DNA from: Palsa-883 sp963847615
GTDB taxonomy: Bacteria; Pseudomonadota; Alphaproteobacteria; Acetobacterales; Acetobacteraceae
Direction of reading: 5' to 3'
Assembly: GCA_963847615.1 (NCBI GenBank)
Contig: CAWKAN010000018.1
Location: forward strand, 62,001 to 126,000
DNA: 64,000 nucleotides
Position numbers and translations under genes: made by a program. The notes below the pieces were generated by a model. The model was not told the origin of the DNA. It saw only the letters and a program-made list of their open reading frames with translations, and made no database searches. This document shows positions 19,592 to 29,162 of this stretch, piece after piece (the stretch's first letter is position 1; each line of letters begins with the position of its first letter).

Positions 19592-19595
<4 letters not shown>
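18539..19595 (+). CDS. EamA/RhaT-type DMT transporter, one frameshift
   Basis: Ten-helix drug/metabolite transporter with two EamA repeats (LFISVALLSSAWPLTKIALQ; YFALAHLALVFVPAGRTSVL; NTTTIWVVPLSLIVLRESIP; second repeat WAALAYIGCLASPLGTWCVV and SSVGFLATPAVGVLLSNRLL). A run of seven G at 19288-19294 breaks the frame; six would restore it. TTG 18539 is favoured as start because GGGAGA lies 8 bases upstream; ATG 18548 is the alternative. The first 35 residues are Pro/Ala-rich. The substrate is unknown. It overlaps the next gene by 4 bases, giving an EamA-hydrolase-EamA operon. Confidence 0.85.
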
Positions 19596-20496
<901 letters not shown>

Positions 20497-20500
<4 letters not shown>

Positions 20501-21399
20501 GCCGCGCCGCCACCCTGGCGTTGCCACAGGACGGGCTGCGCGCGCTGGGCCCCGGCGTGCTGGCGGCGGTCTCGTTCGGCTTCTCCGACATCTTCGCCAA
20601 GCTCGCGCTGCTGGCCGGGGCCGACGCGCTGACGCTGGCGACCTCGCGCGGGGTGCTGGGCACGCTGTTCATCCTGGCCTGGCTGCGCTTGGCGCCGCCG
20701 CTGCGCCGCCACACGGCGCGCGAGCGGCTGGTCGCGCTCGGCGTCGGGCTGCTGTTCGCGGCCAATCTCTATCTGCTGTTCGCGGCGATCCGGCTGGTCG
20801 CGGTGCCGATCGCCATCCTGAGCTACTTCGTCTACCCGCTGCTGACCGGCATCGTCGGCGCCGCGCTCGGGGTGGAGCGGCTGCGGCTCGGCAGTGCGGC
20901 GGCGGCGGTGGTGGCGCTGCTCGGCCTGGCGCTGATGCTGGGCGCGGGGGCGGCGCACCTGGCCTGGCTGGGCGTGGGCCTGGCGCTCGGCGCGGCCTGG
21001 TGCCGGGTGGCGACGCTGCTGGTCACCCGCGCGGCGCTGTCGGCCGCCGATTCGCGGCTGACCACGTGGTATTCGATGCTGTCGTCCACCGCGGTGCTGC
21101 TGGCGGTTTCGCTCGGGCTGGGGGCGCCGGCGTTTCCGCAGGCGGCGATCGGCTGGGTCGGGTTCTTCGGGGTCTGCGTGTGCAGCACCGCCTCGATCCT
21201 GGCGCTGTTCGCCTCGACGGTGCGGATCGGCGCGTTCCGCACCGCGCTGGTGATGAACCTGGAGCCGGTCGTTTCGACCGTCCTGAGCATCGTCGTGCTG
21301 GGCGAGAGCCTGACGCCGGTGCAGTTCCTCGGCGGGGCGATCATGCTGGCGGCGCTGTGCGCGTTCCAGCTTTGGCGGGGCGGCGCGCGCTCGGCCTGA
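20497..21399 (+). CDS. EamA-family DMT transporter
   Basis: Second drug/metabolite transporter of this operon, 300 residues and intact. Ten hydrophobic segments in two EamA repeats: VLAAVSFGFSDIFAKLALLA, AIRLVAVPIAILSYFVYPLL and, in the second half, TALVMNLEPVVSTVLSIVVL followed by GESLTPVQFLGGAIML. It is not a recent duplicate of the first EamA protein; the sequences differ clearly. It ends in a convergent 266-bp spacer facing rlmI, in which I see no gene. Confidence 0.9.
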
Positions 21400-21665
21400 C
21401 CCACCCGGCCGCGCGCGGGCCGCGATGATTGGCTTGTTGGTGCCACGGAGTTTCACCTTGATGGCGTGGCTGCGGCACGGCGGCGCATCCAGGCGCACGG
21501 GCCTGATCCGCAACCTCTGCCCACGCCATGGTCCGGATTGGGCGCCACCCGGTGCAGCCGGAACGCCAGCACGCTGCCCACCCAGGGCGCGCCGCGAACC
21601 GGCGAAACCGGCGGACGCCGGCAACCCCGCACGGGATCGCAACGACCTCGCGGGCCGCCGCCGCC

Positions 21666-22853
21666 TCAGACGAGTTGCAGCAGTTGCGCCTTGAGATAGG
21701 CGCTCTCAGGCAGGTGCGGATGCACCGGATGATCCGGCCCGGCGCCGGTCGTCGCCAGGATGCGCCCCGCCCGCCGCGCCCGGTGCAGCCCCCAGGCGAT
21801 CTGCCCGGCCCAGGCCTCCAGCGGCGCGTGGTGGCTGCACGAGGCGACGAACAAAAACCCGCCCGGCGCGACCAGCGGGGCCGCCAGCCGCGCCATCCTT
21901 CCATAGGCGCGCAACCCGGCCTCGGCGTCCTTGCGCGAGCGGGCGAACGCCGGCGGGTCGCACACCACGATGTCGAAACGTTCGCCGGCCTTGGCCAGCG
22001 CCTCCATGGTGTCGAACGCATCGCCGCGCCTGGTGGCGACGCGCCCGCTCAGCCCGTTATGCGCCGCCGCGGCCTCGGCATGCTCCAGCGCCGGGGCGCT
22101 GGAATCGACCAGCGTCACCGCGGCCGCGCCGGCGGCGGCGCAGCGCAGGCCGAAGGCGCCGACATGGCAGAACACGTCCAGCACGCGCGCGCCGGCGGCC
22201 AGGGCGGCGACGCGGTCGCGGTTGGGGCGCTGGTCGAAGAACCAGCCGGTCTTCTGGCCGGACAGCGGATCGACCGCGAAGCGCACGCCGCCCTCGCGCA
22301 CCTCTGCGGTCGGATCGGTGCCGTGCAGCAGCGCAAGCTTCTCCTCCAGCCCCTCCTGGCGGCGCGCCGCGGAATCGTTGCGGGCGATGACGGCGCGCGG
22401 CTTCAGCAGCGCCAGCAGGGCCTCGACGATCTCCGGCGTCAGCCGGTCCATCCCGGCGGCGTTGGCCTGCAGCACGGCGACGTCGTCATACCGGTCGATG
22501 ATCAGGCCAGGCAGGAAGTCGGCCTCGGCATGCACCAGGCGATGATACGGCGTGTCGCAGATGCGTGCGCGCAGCGCGATCGCCCCCGCCAGGCGCGCCT
22601 GCACCCAGGCACCGTCGATCGCCGCCGCCGGGTCGCGGTCGAGCAGGCGCGCGGCGATCAGGCTGTGCGGGTTGAACATGAAGCTGCCGAGGCGCGCGCC
22701 GTCGTCGCCCTCCAGTCGCACCAGCCCGCCCGGCGGCAACCGCCGGTGCTCCGGCTGCATCGCGATCTCGTTGCTGAACACCCAGGGCGCGCCGGCGCGC
22801 AGCCGCTTGCCGGCGCCGGGATTGAGCCGCAGCAGCGGGCGCGCCTCGCTCAT
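21666..22853 (-). CDS. rlmI: Class I SAM-dependent rRNA methyltransferase (RlmI-like)
   Basis: Protein of 395 residues with an N-terminal PUA domain (RLNPGAGKRLRAGAPWVFSN; GSFMFNPHSLIAARLLDRD) and a C-terminal Rossmann methyltransferase: GQKTGWFFDQRPNRDRVAAL, the SAM site VLDVFCHVGAFGLRCAAAGA, the acidic VTLVDSSAPALEHAE and the catalytic-loop motif VVCDPPAFARS. In E. coli RlmI makes 5-methylcytosine in 23S rRNA; the exact target here is inferred. The start ATG overlaps the hemF stop (ATGA), so the two genes are coupled. Confidence 0.88.
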   Translation of the reverse strand: MSEARPLLRLNPGAGKRLRAGAPWVFSNEIAMQPEHRRLPPGGLVRLEGDDGARLGSFMFNPHSLIAARLLDRDPAAAIDGAWVQARLAGAIALRARICDTPYHRLVHAEADFLPGLIIDRYDDVAVLQANAAGMDRLTPEIVEALLALLKPRAVIARNDSAARRQEGLEEKLALLHGTDPTAEVREGGVRFAVDPLSGQKTGWFFDQRPNRDRVAALAAGARVLDVFCHVGAFGLRCAAAGAAAVTLVDSSAPALEHAEAAAAHNGLSGRVATRRGDAFDTMEALAKAGERFDIVVCDPPAFARSRKDAEAGLRAYGRMARLAAPLVAPGGFLFVASCSHHAPLEAWAGQIAWGLHRARRAGRILATTGAGPDHPVHPHLPESAYLKAQLLQLV

Positions 22854-23898
22854 GGCCAGCGGACCTCGGGCGGCAGGCTCATCAGGATCGCCTCCACATT
22901 GCCGCCGGTCTTCAGGCCGAACAGCGTGCCGCGGTTGTGCAGCAGGTTGAACTCCACGTAGCGCCCGCGGCGGATCAGCTGGTGGTCGCGCTCGGCTGGC
23001 GTCCAGGGTTCGGCCATGCGGCGGCGGACGATGCGCGGGAAGACGTCCAGGAAGGCCAGGCCGACATCGCGGGTGAAGGCGAAGTCGGAAGCGGCGTCGC
23101 CGGTGCAATGGTGGTCGAAGAAGATGCCGCCGGCGCCGCGCGGCTCGTTGCGGTGCGGCAGGAAGAAGTAGCGGTCGCACCAGGCCTTGAAGTCCGGGTA
23201 GTAGCGCGGATCGTGCCGGTCGCAGGCGGCTTTGAAGGCGGCGTGGAACGCCACCGCGTCGGCCACCGCCTCGGGCGCGTCGAGGCGCATCGGCGTCAGG
23301 TCGCCGCCGCCGCCGAACCAGCCCTTGGTGGTCACCAGCATCCTGGTGTTGAAATGCGCCGCCGGCACGCGCGGGCTGCGCATGTGCGCCACCAGGCTGA
23401 TGCCGGAGGCCCAGAACCGCGGGTCGTGCTCGGCGCCCGGGATCTGCGCGCGGAACTCGGGGAAAAAATGCCCCAGACGGTGGAGACGTTGACGCCGACC
23501 TTCTCGAACACGCCGCCGTGCAGCACGCTCATCACCCCGCCGCCGCCGGGCGCGCCGTCCGGCGTCGGGCGCGACCAGGCGGTGCGGACGAAGCGCCCCG
23601 GGGCCTGCCGCGGCGCGCTGGGCCCGGCGCCGGCTTCGCCTGCCGCGGCGCCACACGCGGCGTCGCCGCGCCCGGCGGGGTGTTGCAGCAGGTTGTTTGG
23701 CGATTTGCTTGGCGGTTCGTTCTGCCGGGCGTCGTTTTCCCCGGCGCGGTCTTGCCGGGCGTCGTGGCCCGTCGCGGTCGCGCCGCCGGCGGCCTCGATC
23801 GCCTCGAAGGCGGCGCATAGCCGGTCGCGCAAGCTCTCGAACCAGGCGCGGGCGGCGGGCTGCAGGTTGGTGTGCGGCGGCGGGGCAACGTCGGTCAT
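22850..23898 (-). CDS. hemF: Oxygen-dependent coproporphyrinogen III oxidase, one frameshift and an N-terminal insertion
   Basis: Aerobic oxidative decarboxylation of coproporphyrinogen III in heme synthesis. The N-terminus reads ARAWFESLRDRLCAAFEAIE, and core motifs follow: RFVRTAWSRP, GGGGVMSVLHGGVFEKVGVN, then after the break PEFRAQIPGAEHDPRFWASG, MRSPRVPAAHFNTRM, WFGGGGDLTP and GRYVEFNLLHNRGTLFGL. The break is at a T6-C4 homopolymer (23459-23467); one more C restores VSTVWGIFSPEFR. About 55 low-complexity residues lie between the first helix and the RFVRTAW segment where most homologues have 10-20. Divergent from petA and coupled to rlmI. Confidence 0.88.
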
Positions 23899-24140
23899 TC
23901 TGGTTGATTTATCTGGTCTGCGGGGCTTGTTCCATGCCCAAGGACAGGGTAGCCCGTCACGGCGGCGTGTTGCCGGGGCGAAGGCCTGCCCCTAGTATCC
24001 GCCGCGCGGGTGGTCGATCGGTGCGGGCCGCGGGGTCCATGCCGCGCTTGGGCGCGTCCGGCGCCTGGATGTTGCAGGTTCGCACGGCTTCCCGCCGCGG
24101 TGTCGCCGTGTGGGGGCCGGACAGGGAGACTTGAGGGAAG

Positions 24141-24464
24141 ATGGCTGAGCAGTCTGCCGCCGTCGCCGGCCACCACGGTCCGGCCAGGGGCGTCACCAAG
24201 CGGAACCGCCGCCACCAGCTTGCCGGCCTAGGGGCGGCGATCGGCCGCATTACGATCGAGCCGGCCGCGGTCGGTTGTGCGATGGCGGGCGGCATGCCCG
24301 CCATGCAGGATGCGCGGGCCGCCAGGGTGGCCCCGACCTCGATTGTTACCGGAATGGGCGTTGCCGGAATGGGCATCGGGGGACTCCGGCGGGCCAGGCC
24401 GGGCGGCTTGCGTGCCGCCGCGCCGCCGGCCCGCGAGTCTGACCGCAAGATCAAGATCGGCTGA
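24141..24464 (+). pseudogene. petA: Rieske iron-sulfur protein remnant (petA reduced to its two ends)
   Basis: An open frame of 107 residues stands where petA belongs, immediately upstream of petB. Its first 20 residues (MAEQSAAVAGHHGPARGVTK) resemble the N-terminus of alphaproteobacterial Rieske proteins, and its last residues (SDRKIKIG) resemble their C-terminus. Between them are about 75 low-complexity residues with no transmembrane helix and none of the CTHLGC / CPCHGS cluster-binding boxes. A good ribosome site (GAGGGAAG) precedes the ATG. So the gene has apparently lost its functional centre without losing frame. The likeness of the ends is from memory. Other readings: a chance open frame, or an assembly collapse. 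Confidence 0.5.
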
Positions 24465-24478
24465 GGGGAGCCCGGACC

Positions 24479-25744
24479 ATGGCCGGCATGACCAAGAGCG
24501 AGTTCAAGAACCCGTTGATCAACTGGATCGACACCCGCCTGCCCGTCTTCACGATGATGCAGAAGGAATACGGGACCTTTCCGACTCCGAAGAACTTCAA
24601 TTACTTCTGGAACTTCGGCGCGCTGGCCATGGTCAACCTGATGATCATGATCATCACCGGCATCTTCCTGGCGATGAACTACCAGCCGAACACCGCGCTG
24701 GCGTTCGACAGCGTGCAGCGCATCATGCGCGACGTGAACTTCGGCTGGCTGATCCGCTACGTGCACCAGAACGGTGCGTCGATGTTCTTCGTCATCACTT
24801 ACATCCACCTGTTCCGCGGGATGTACTACGGCTCGCACAAGTATCCGCGCGAGCTGCTGTGGATGCTGGGCGTGGTGATCCTGCTGATCATGATGGCGAC
24901 CGCGTTCATGGGCTACGTGCTGCCCTGGGGGCAGATGTCCTATTGGGGCGCCACCGTCATCACCAACCTGTTCTCCGCCTTCCCGGTCGTCGGCCACGGC
25001 ATCGTCACCTGGCTGTGGGGCGGCTTCAGCGTCGACAACCCGACACTCAACCGGTTCTACTCGCTGCACTACCTGCTGCCCTTCGTGCTGATCGGCGTGG
25101 TGTTCCTGCACGTCGCCGCGCTGCACATCACCGGGTCGAACAACCCGCTGGGCATCGACGTGAAGGGGCCGCAGGACACGGTGCCGTTCCACCCGTACTA
25201 CACGGTGAAGGACAGCGTCGGCATCTGCGTCTACCTGCTGATCTTCGCGCTGCTGGTGTTCTTCTGGCCGAACCTGCTGGGTGATCCGAACAACTTCATC
25301 CCGGCGAACCCGTTGCAGACTCCATCGGACATCGTGCCGGAATGGTACTTCCTGCCGTACTACGCCATCCTGCGCTCGGTGCCGAACAAGCTCGGCGGCG
25401 TCTGCATGATGTTCGCCTCCATCCTGGTGCTGTTCGTGCTGCCCTGGCTGGACACCTCGCCGGTGCGCAGCGCGCGGTTCCGGCCGATCTACCGCCAGGT
25501 CATCTGGCTGTGGGTGGCGGCGGTGGTCGGGCTGGGCGTCTGCGGCGCGAACAAGCCCGAGGGCATCTGGGTGATCCTGAGCCGGATCTTCACGCTGTAC
25601 TATTTCTTCCACTTCCTGGTGCTGCTGCCGCTGCTCGGCAAGCTGGAGCGGCCGCTGCCGCTGCCCGAAAGCATCAGCCGACCGGTGACCGGGGGCGGAC
25701 CGATGCCCGCCGGTGCCGCCGCCAAGCCGATGGAGAAGGCGTGA
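24479..25744 (+). CDS. petB: Ubiquinol-cytochrome c reductase cytochrome b
   Basis: Central membrane subunit of the bc1 complex, 421 residues. The four heme ligands are in place: His96 and His110 (LIRYVHQNGASMFFVITYIH) and His197 and His211 (FYSLHYLLPFVLIGVVFLHV). The quinol-oxidation motif PEWYFLPYYAILRS is present. Eight or more hydrophobic helices and a short Pro/Ala tail. It lies 14 bases after the petA remnant and overlaps petC by one base, as in standard petABC operons. Confidence 0.97.
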   Translation: MAGMTKSEFKNPLINWIDTRLPVFTMMQKEYGTFPTPKNFNYFWNFGALAMVNLMIMIITGIFLAMNYQPNTALAFDSVQRIMRDVNFGWLIRYVHQNGASMFFVITYIHLFRGMYYGSHKYPRELLWMLGVVILLIMMATAFMGYVLPWGQMSYWGATVITNLFSAFPVVGHGIVTWLWGGFSVDNPTLNRFYSLHYLLPFVLIGVVFLHVAALHITGSNNPLGIDVKGPQDTVPFHPYYTVKDSVGICVYLLIFALLVFFWPNLLGDPNNFIPANPLQTPSDIVPEWYFLPYYAILRSVPNKLGGVCMMFASILVLFVLPWLDTSPVRSARFRPIYRQVIWLWVAAVVGLGVCGANKPEGIWVILSRIFTLYYFFHFLVLLPLLGKLERPLPLPESISRPVTGGGPMPAGAAAKPMEKA

Positions 25745-26511
25745 TGCGCGCGTTCAAGGGTGTTCTGGCCGCCGCGCTGCTGGGCGTCGCCGCGCTGACG
25801 GCCCCGGCCGTCGCGCAGGAGGAGGCACCGACCCCGCCGGCGCAGAACTGGAGCTTCGGCGGGGTGTTCGGCGGGCTCGACCTCGCCGCCGCGCAGCGCG
25901 GCTTCCAGGTCTATTCCGAGGTCTGTGCCAACTGCCACGCGATGACGCTGCTGCATTACCGCGACCTGGCGGGCATCGGGCTGACCGAGGCGCAGATCAA
26001 GGCGGTGGCCGCCGCGGTGACGGTGCCGCAAGGGGTGGACATAGAGGGCAATCCGAAGACCGGCCCCGGCACCCCGGCCAACCAGTTCCGCTCGCCCTTC
26101 GCCACCGACGACGCCGCGCGCGCGGCGATGAACGGCGCGCTGCCGCCCGACCTGTCGCTGATCGTCAACGCCCGCCCGGGCCACGCCGACTACGTCTATG
26201 CGATCGTCACCGGCTTCAACGCCACGCCGCCCGGCTTCAAGCTGGCGGCGGGGATGAACTACGACACCTATTTCCCCGGTCATCAGATCGCCATGCCGCA
26301 GCCGCTGCAGGACGGCCAGGTGACCTTCGCCGACGGCGCGCCGAACCGCATCGAGGACGAGGCGCGCGACGTGGTGACCTTCCTCTACTGGGCGGCCAAC
26401 CCCGAGGCGGTGCAGCGCAAGCAGATCGGCGTGCGCGTCGTGCTGTTCCTGATCTTCATGACCGGCATCACCTATGCGGTGAAGCGCAAGGTCTGGGCCG
26501 ACGTGCACTAA
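25744..26511 (+). CDS. petC: Cytochrome c1
   Basis: Membrane-anchored c-type cytochrome that takes electrons from the Rieske protein and passes them to soluble cytochrome c. The protein is 255 residues: signal peptide MRAFKGVLAAALLGVAALTA ending near AVAQE, heme-attachment motif CANCH at residues 61-65, distal Met in GHQIAMPQPL, and a C-terminal transmembrane anchor (VVLFLIFMTGITYAVKRKVW). Coupled to petB by a one-base overlap. Confidence 0.96.
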   Translation: MRAFKGVLAAALLGVAALTAPAVAQEEAPTPPAQNWSFGGVFGGLDLAAAQRGFQVYSEVCANCHAMTLLHYRDLAGIGLTEAQIKAVAAAVTVPQGVDIEGNPKTGPGTPANQFRSPFATDDAARAAMNGALPPDLSLIVNARPGHADYVYAIVTGFNATPPGFKLAAGMNYDTYFPGHQIAMPQPLQDGQVTFADGAPNRIEDEARDVVTFLYWAANPEAVQRKQIGVRVVLFLIFMTGITYAVKRKVWADVH

Positions 26512-26526
26512 GGCGGCCAGCGTCGC

Positions 26527-27432
26527 GTGGTCAGTGGTCAGGCGGCACTGACGAAGACGCCGGTGATCGGCATCATCGGCGGCTCCGGCCTGTATGACAT
26601 CGACGGGCTGGAGGACAAGGTCTGGCGCCAGGTCGCCACGCCCTGGGGGATGCCGTCGGATGCGCTGCTGTTCGGCCGGTTGGGCGATGTGCGCTGCGTG
26701 TTCCTGCCGCGCCACGGCCGCGGACATCCCGTCTCGCCGACGCACCTGAACTACCGCGCCAATATCGACGCGCTGAAGCGCTCCGGCGTGACCGACGTGA
26801 TCTCGTTGTCCGCCGTCGGCAGCCTGAAGCCGGAGCTGCCGCCCGGGCATTTCGTCATCGTCAACCAGTTCATCGACCGCAGCTTCGCCCGCGAGAAGAG
26901 CTTCTTCGGCGAGGGCGTGGTGGCGCATGTTTCGATGGCGCATCCGGTGTGCGCGCGGCTGGGCGACGCGTTGGCGGCGGGGGCGCGCCGGCTCGGCCTG
27001 CCGGTGACGCGCGGCGGGACCTACCTGGTGATGGAAGGCCCGCAATTCTCCACCAAGGCCGAGAGCGAGCTGTACCGCAGCTGGGGCTGCGCGGTGATCG
27101 GCATGACCAACATGCCGGAGGCCAAGCTCGCCCGCGAGGCCGAGCTTTGCTACGCGACCGTGGCGATGGTGACCGACTTCGACTGCTGGCACCCCGAGCA
27201 CGACCACGTCACGGTGGAGATCGTGGTGCGCGTGCTGCTGAGCAACGCCGAGCACGCGCGGGGGTTGGTGAAGAGCGTGGTGCCGGGGCTTGGCGCGCCG
27301 CGCGGGGTCTGCCCGGCGGGCTGCGACCACGCGCTGGACAACGCGATCATCACCGCCGAGCACATGCGCGACCCGGCGCTGGTGGCGAAGCTGGACGCGG
27401 TGGCGGGACGGGTGCTGCACCGAGGTCCGTGA
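26527..27432 (+). CDS. mtnP: S-methyl-5'-thioadenosine phosphorylase
   Basis: Phosphorolysis of methylthioadenosine to adenine and methylthioribose-1-phosphate, the methionine-salvage entry. The protein is 301 residues from GTG 26527. Family landmarks: IGIIGGSGLYDIDGL, FLPRHGRGHPVSPTHLNYRA (phosphate site), ISLSAVGSLKPELPPGHFVI, GGTYLVMEGPQFSTKAESEL and GMTNMPEAKLAREAELCYAT. It follows petC by 15 bases and is probably read from the same transcript. Confidence 0.94.
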   Translation: MVSGQAALTKTPVIGIIGGSGLYDIDGLEDKVWRQVATPWGMPSDALLFGRLGDVRCVFLPRHGRGHPVSPTHLNYRANIDALKRSGVTDVISLSAVGSLKPELPPGHFVIVNQFIDRSFAREKSFFGEGVVAHVSMAHPVCARLGDALAAGARRLGLPVTRGGTYLVMEGPQFSTKAESELYRSWGCAVIGMTNMPEAKLAREAELCYATVAMVTDFDCWHPEHDHVTVEIVVRVLLSNAEHARGLVKSVVPGLGAPRGVCPAGCDHALDNAIITAEHMRDPALVAKLDAVAGRVLHRGP

Positions 27433-27571
27433 CCCGCGCTGCGAAATCTACGGGGCGCTTCGCTGGTTTGGGTGGGTGGGAATGGCGGTGGGTGCGGCCG
27501 GCCCCGACCACGGGCGCGCGTGCCGTGCGCGCCACATGACCCGGCGCCATTCGGCCGACCGGGGGCGCCGC

Positions 27572-28777
27572 TCAACGCTGGAGCATGTAATCGCGCACGA
27601 TCGGCACCGCATCGTTCCGGCTCGATAGCAAAATCTGGAACACCATGTTGGAGCCGTTGCGGAAGCCGACCTGCACCGCGGCCAGGTAGTATTCCCACAT
27701 GCGGCAGAACCGCTCGTCCGCCAGCGCGACCGCCTGCGCGCGGTTGGCGGCAAACCGGTCGCGCCAGTGTTGCAACGTGTACTCGTAGTGGCGGCGCAGC
27801 ACCTCCATGTCGGCGACCCACAGCCCGACGCGCTCGGTCGCGGCGAACACCTCGGACAGCGCCGGCACGTAGCCGCCGGGAAAGATGTGCTTGCGGATGA
27901 ACGGCCCCGTCGTGCCCGGCGGCGACATGCGGCCGATGCAGTGCACGAAGGCAAACCCGTCCGCGGTCAGCAGGTCGCGGATCTTGCCGAAATACGCGTC
28001 GAAATTGCCGATGCCGACATGCTCCATCATGCCGACCGAGACCACGCGATCGAACCGCCCGGTCAGGTTCCGGTAGTCCAGCTCGAGGAATTTGACGCGC
28101 TCGCCCACGCCGGCGGCCAGCGCCCGCTCCCGCGCCACGCGCAGCTGCGCGGGGGAGACGTTGATCGCCGTGACCTGCGCGCCGGTCGTCGCCGCAAGGT
28201 GGATGGCGAACGAACCCCAGCCCGAGCCGATCTCGGCCACCGTCATCCCCGGCCGCAGGTCCAGCTTGGCCGTCGCCCGGCGCAGCTTGTTCTGCTGCGC
28301 CTGCTCGAGCGTGTCGGCCGGGTCCTCGAAGAAGCCGCAGGAGTAGTTCAGGCCGTCATCCAGGAACAGCCGGTAGATCTCGGTCGGCACGTCGTAGTGG
28401 TGCCTGGCCTGGGCAGCCGCGACGCCGATCCGATTCGCCTGGTGCCAGCGCCGCGCCGCCCGCCAGACCCGCCGCAGCAGACGTTGCGAGGCGTGTCCGG
28501 CCAGGCCGCTGCGGTTGCAGGCGAACAGCTCCATCAGGCTGCCCACGTCCGATCCGTCCTCGAACGTCAGCGTGCCGTCCATGTAGGCCTCGCCCGCGTA
28601 CAGCTCGGGGTTGAGCGCCAGCCTGGTCTGCAGGGCGCGGTCGTGCAGCCGCAGCGTGACCGCAGGGCCCGGCGCAAATCCCCCGAACAGGTGCGACCGG
28701 CCGGCGCTGTCGATGACGCGCAGGGTGCCGGCCCGGATGAACCTGGTCAGCAAATTGGTGAGCAGCCGCATGGTCAT
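27572..28777 (-). CDS. cfa: Cyclopropane-fatty-acyl-phospholipid synthase
   Basis: Adds a methylene from SAM across unsaturated phospholipid acyl chains. The protein is 401 residues from ATG 28777 (a second ATG lies two codons on). N-terminal CFA domain (LNPELYAGEAYMDGTLTFED), then ARHHYDVPTEIYRLFLDDGL, YSCGFFEDP, the SAM-binding core VAEIGSGWGSFAIHLAATTG, and the catalytic region VSVGMMEHVGIGNFDAYFGK, HCIGRMSPPGTT and FIRKHIFPGGYVPAL. It is divergent from the epimerase gene; a giant palindromic element fills the region between them. Confidence 0.94.
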   Translation of the reverse strand: MTMRLLTNLLTRFIRAGTLRVIDSAGRSHLFGGFAPGPAVTLRLHDRALQTRLALNPELYAGEAYMDGTLTFEDGSDVGSLMELFACNRSGLAGHASQRLLRRVWRAARRWHQANRIGVAAAQARHHYDVPTEIYRLFLDDGLNYSCGFFEDPADTLEQAQQNKLRRATAKLDLRPGMTVAEIGSGWGSFAIHLAATTGAQVTAINVSPAQLRVARERALAAGVGERVKFLELDYRNLTGRFDRVVSVGMMEHVGIGNFDAYFGKIRDLLTADGFAFVHCIGRMSPPGTTGPFIRKHIFPGGYVPALSEVFAATERVGLWVADMEVLRRHYEYTLQHWRDRFAANRAQAVALADERFCRMWEYYLAAVQVGFRNGSNMVFQILLSSRNDAVPIVRDYMLQR

Positions 28778-28840
28778 GTCCTGTCCAACCGTGTCCGGTG
28801 AATACACGAAAACCCGCTCGGTGCCCCCCCGGTTGCAAAC

Positions 28841-29106
28841 GCCCCGGGGCTTCGCCCCGGACCCCACCAGGGGGCTTTGCCCCCTGGACCCCCACCAGAG
28901 GCGGAGCCTCTGGACTCCATGACTGGGAGTGTGGGGAGGGGGAGGGGGCGGGTGGGCGAGGCGAAGGGGCGCCGTCCGGCGCCCCTTCGCCTCGCCCACC
29001 CTCCCCCTCCCCCTCCCCACACTCCCAGTGAAGGGTTCCAAGGGCTCGCCCTTGGTGGGGGTCCAGGGGGCAAAGCCCCCTGGCGGGGTTCGGGGCGGAG
29101 CCCCGG
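28841..29106. repeat. Giant palindromic element, copy 2
   Basis: 266 bp in the divergent region between cfa and an epimerase gene. Central inverted repeat 28922-29029 (53-bp arms, one mismatch, 2-base loop). Small hairpins: GGGGCTTCGCCCC, CCAGGGGGCTTTGCCCCCTGG and CCAGAGGCGGAGCCTCTGG on the left; CCAAGGGCTCGCCCTTGG, CCAGGGGGCAAAGCCCCCTG and GGGGCGGAGCCCC on the right. Being between divergent starts, it cannot serve only as a terminator. Confidence 0.95.
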
Positions 29107-29162
29107 GGTTGAGCCGCCTGCGGTCGCACCGTAGCGTGCCCGCCAAAGCAAGGAGGAAACCC

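Noticed and set aside
21400..21665. tRNA or small RNA gene in the convergent spacer
   Set aside because: A loose ATGGCGTGG / CCACGCCAT pair is present, but no cloverleaf, T-arm consensus or terminator could be traced.
28929..29162. Upstream extension of the epimerase through palindromic copy 2
   Set aside because: The strong ribosome site AAGGAGG sits just before ATG 29163 and the protein begins there with the Rossmann strand. The extension only translates the repeat.
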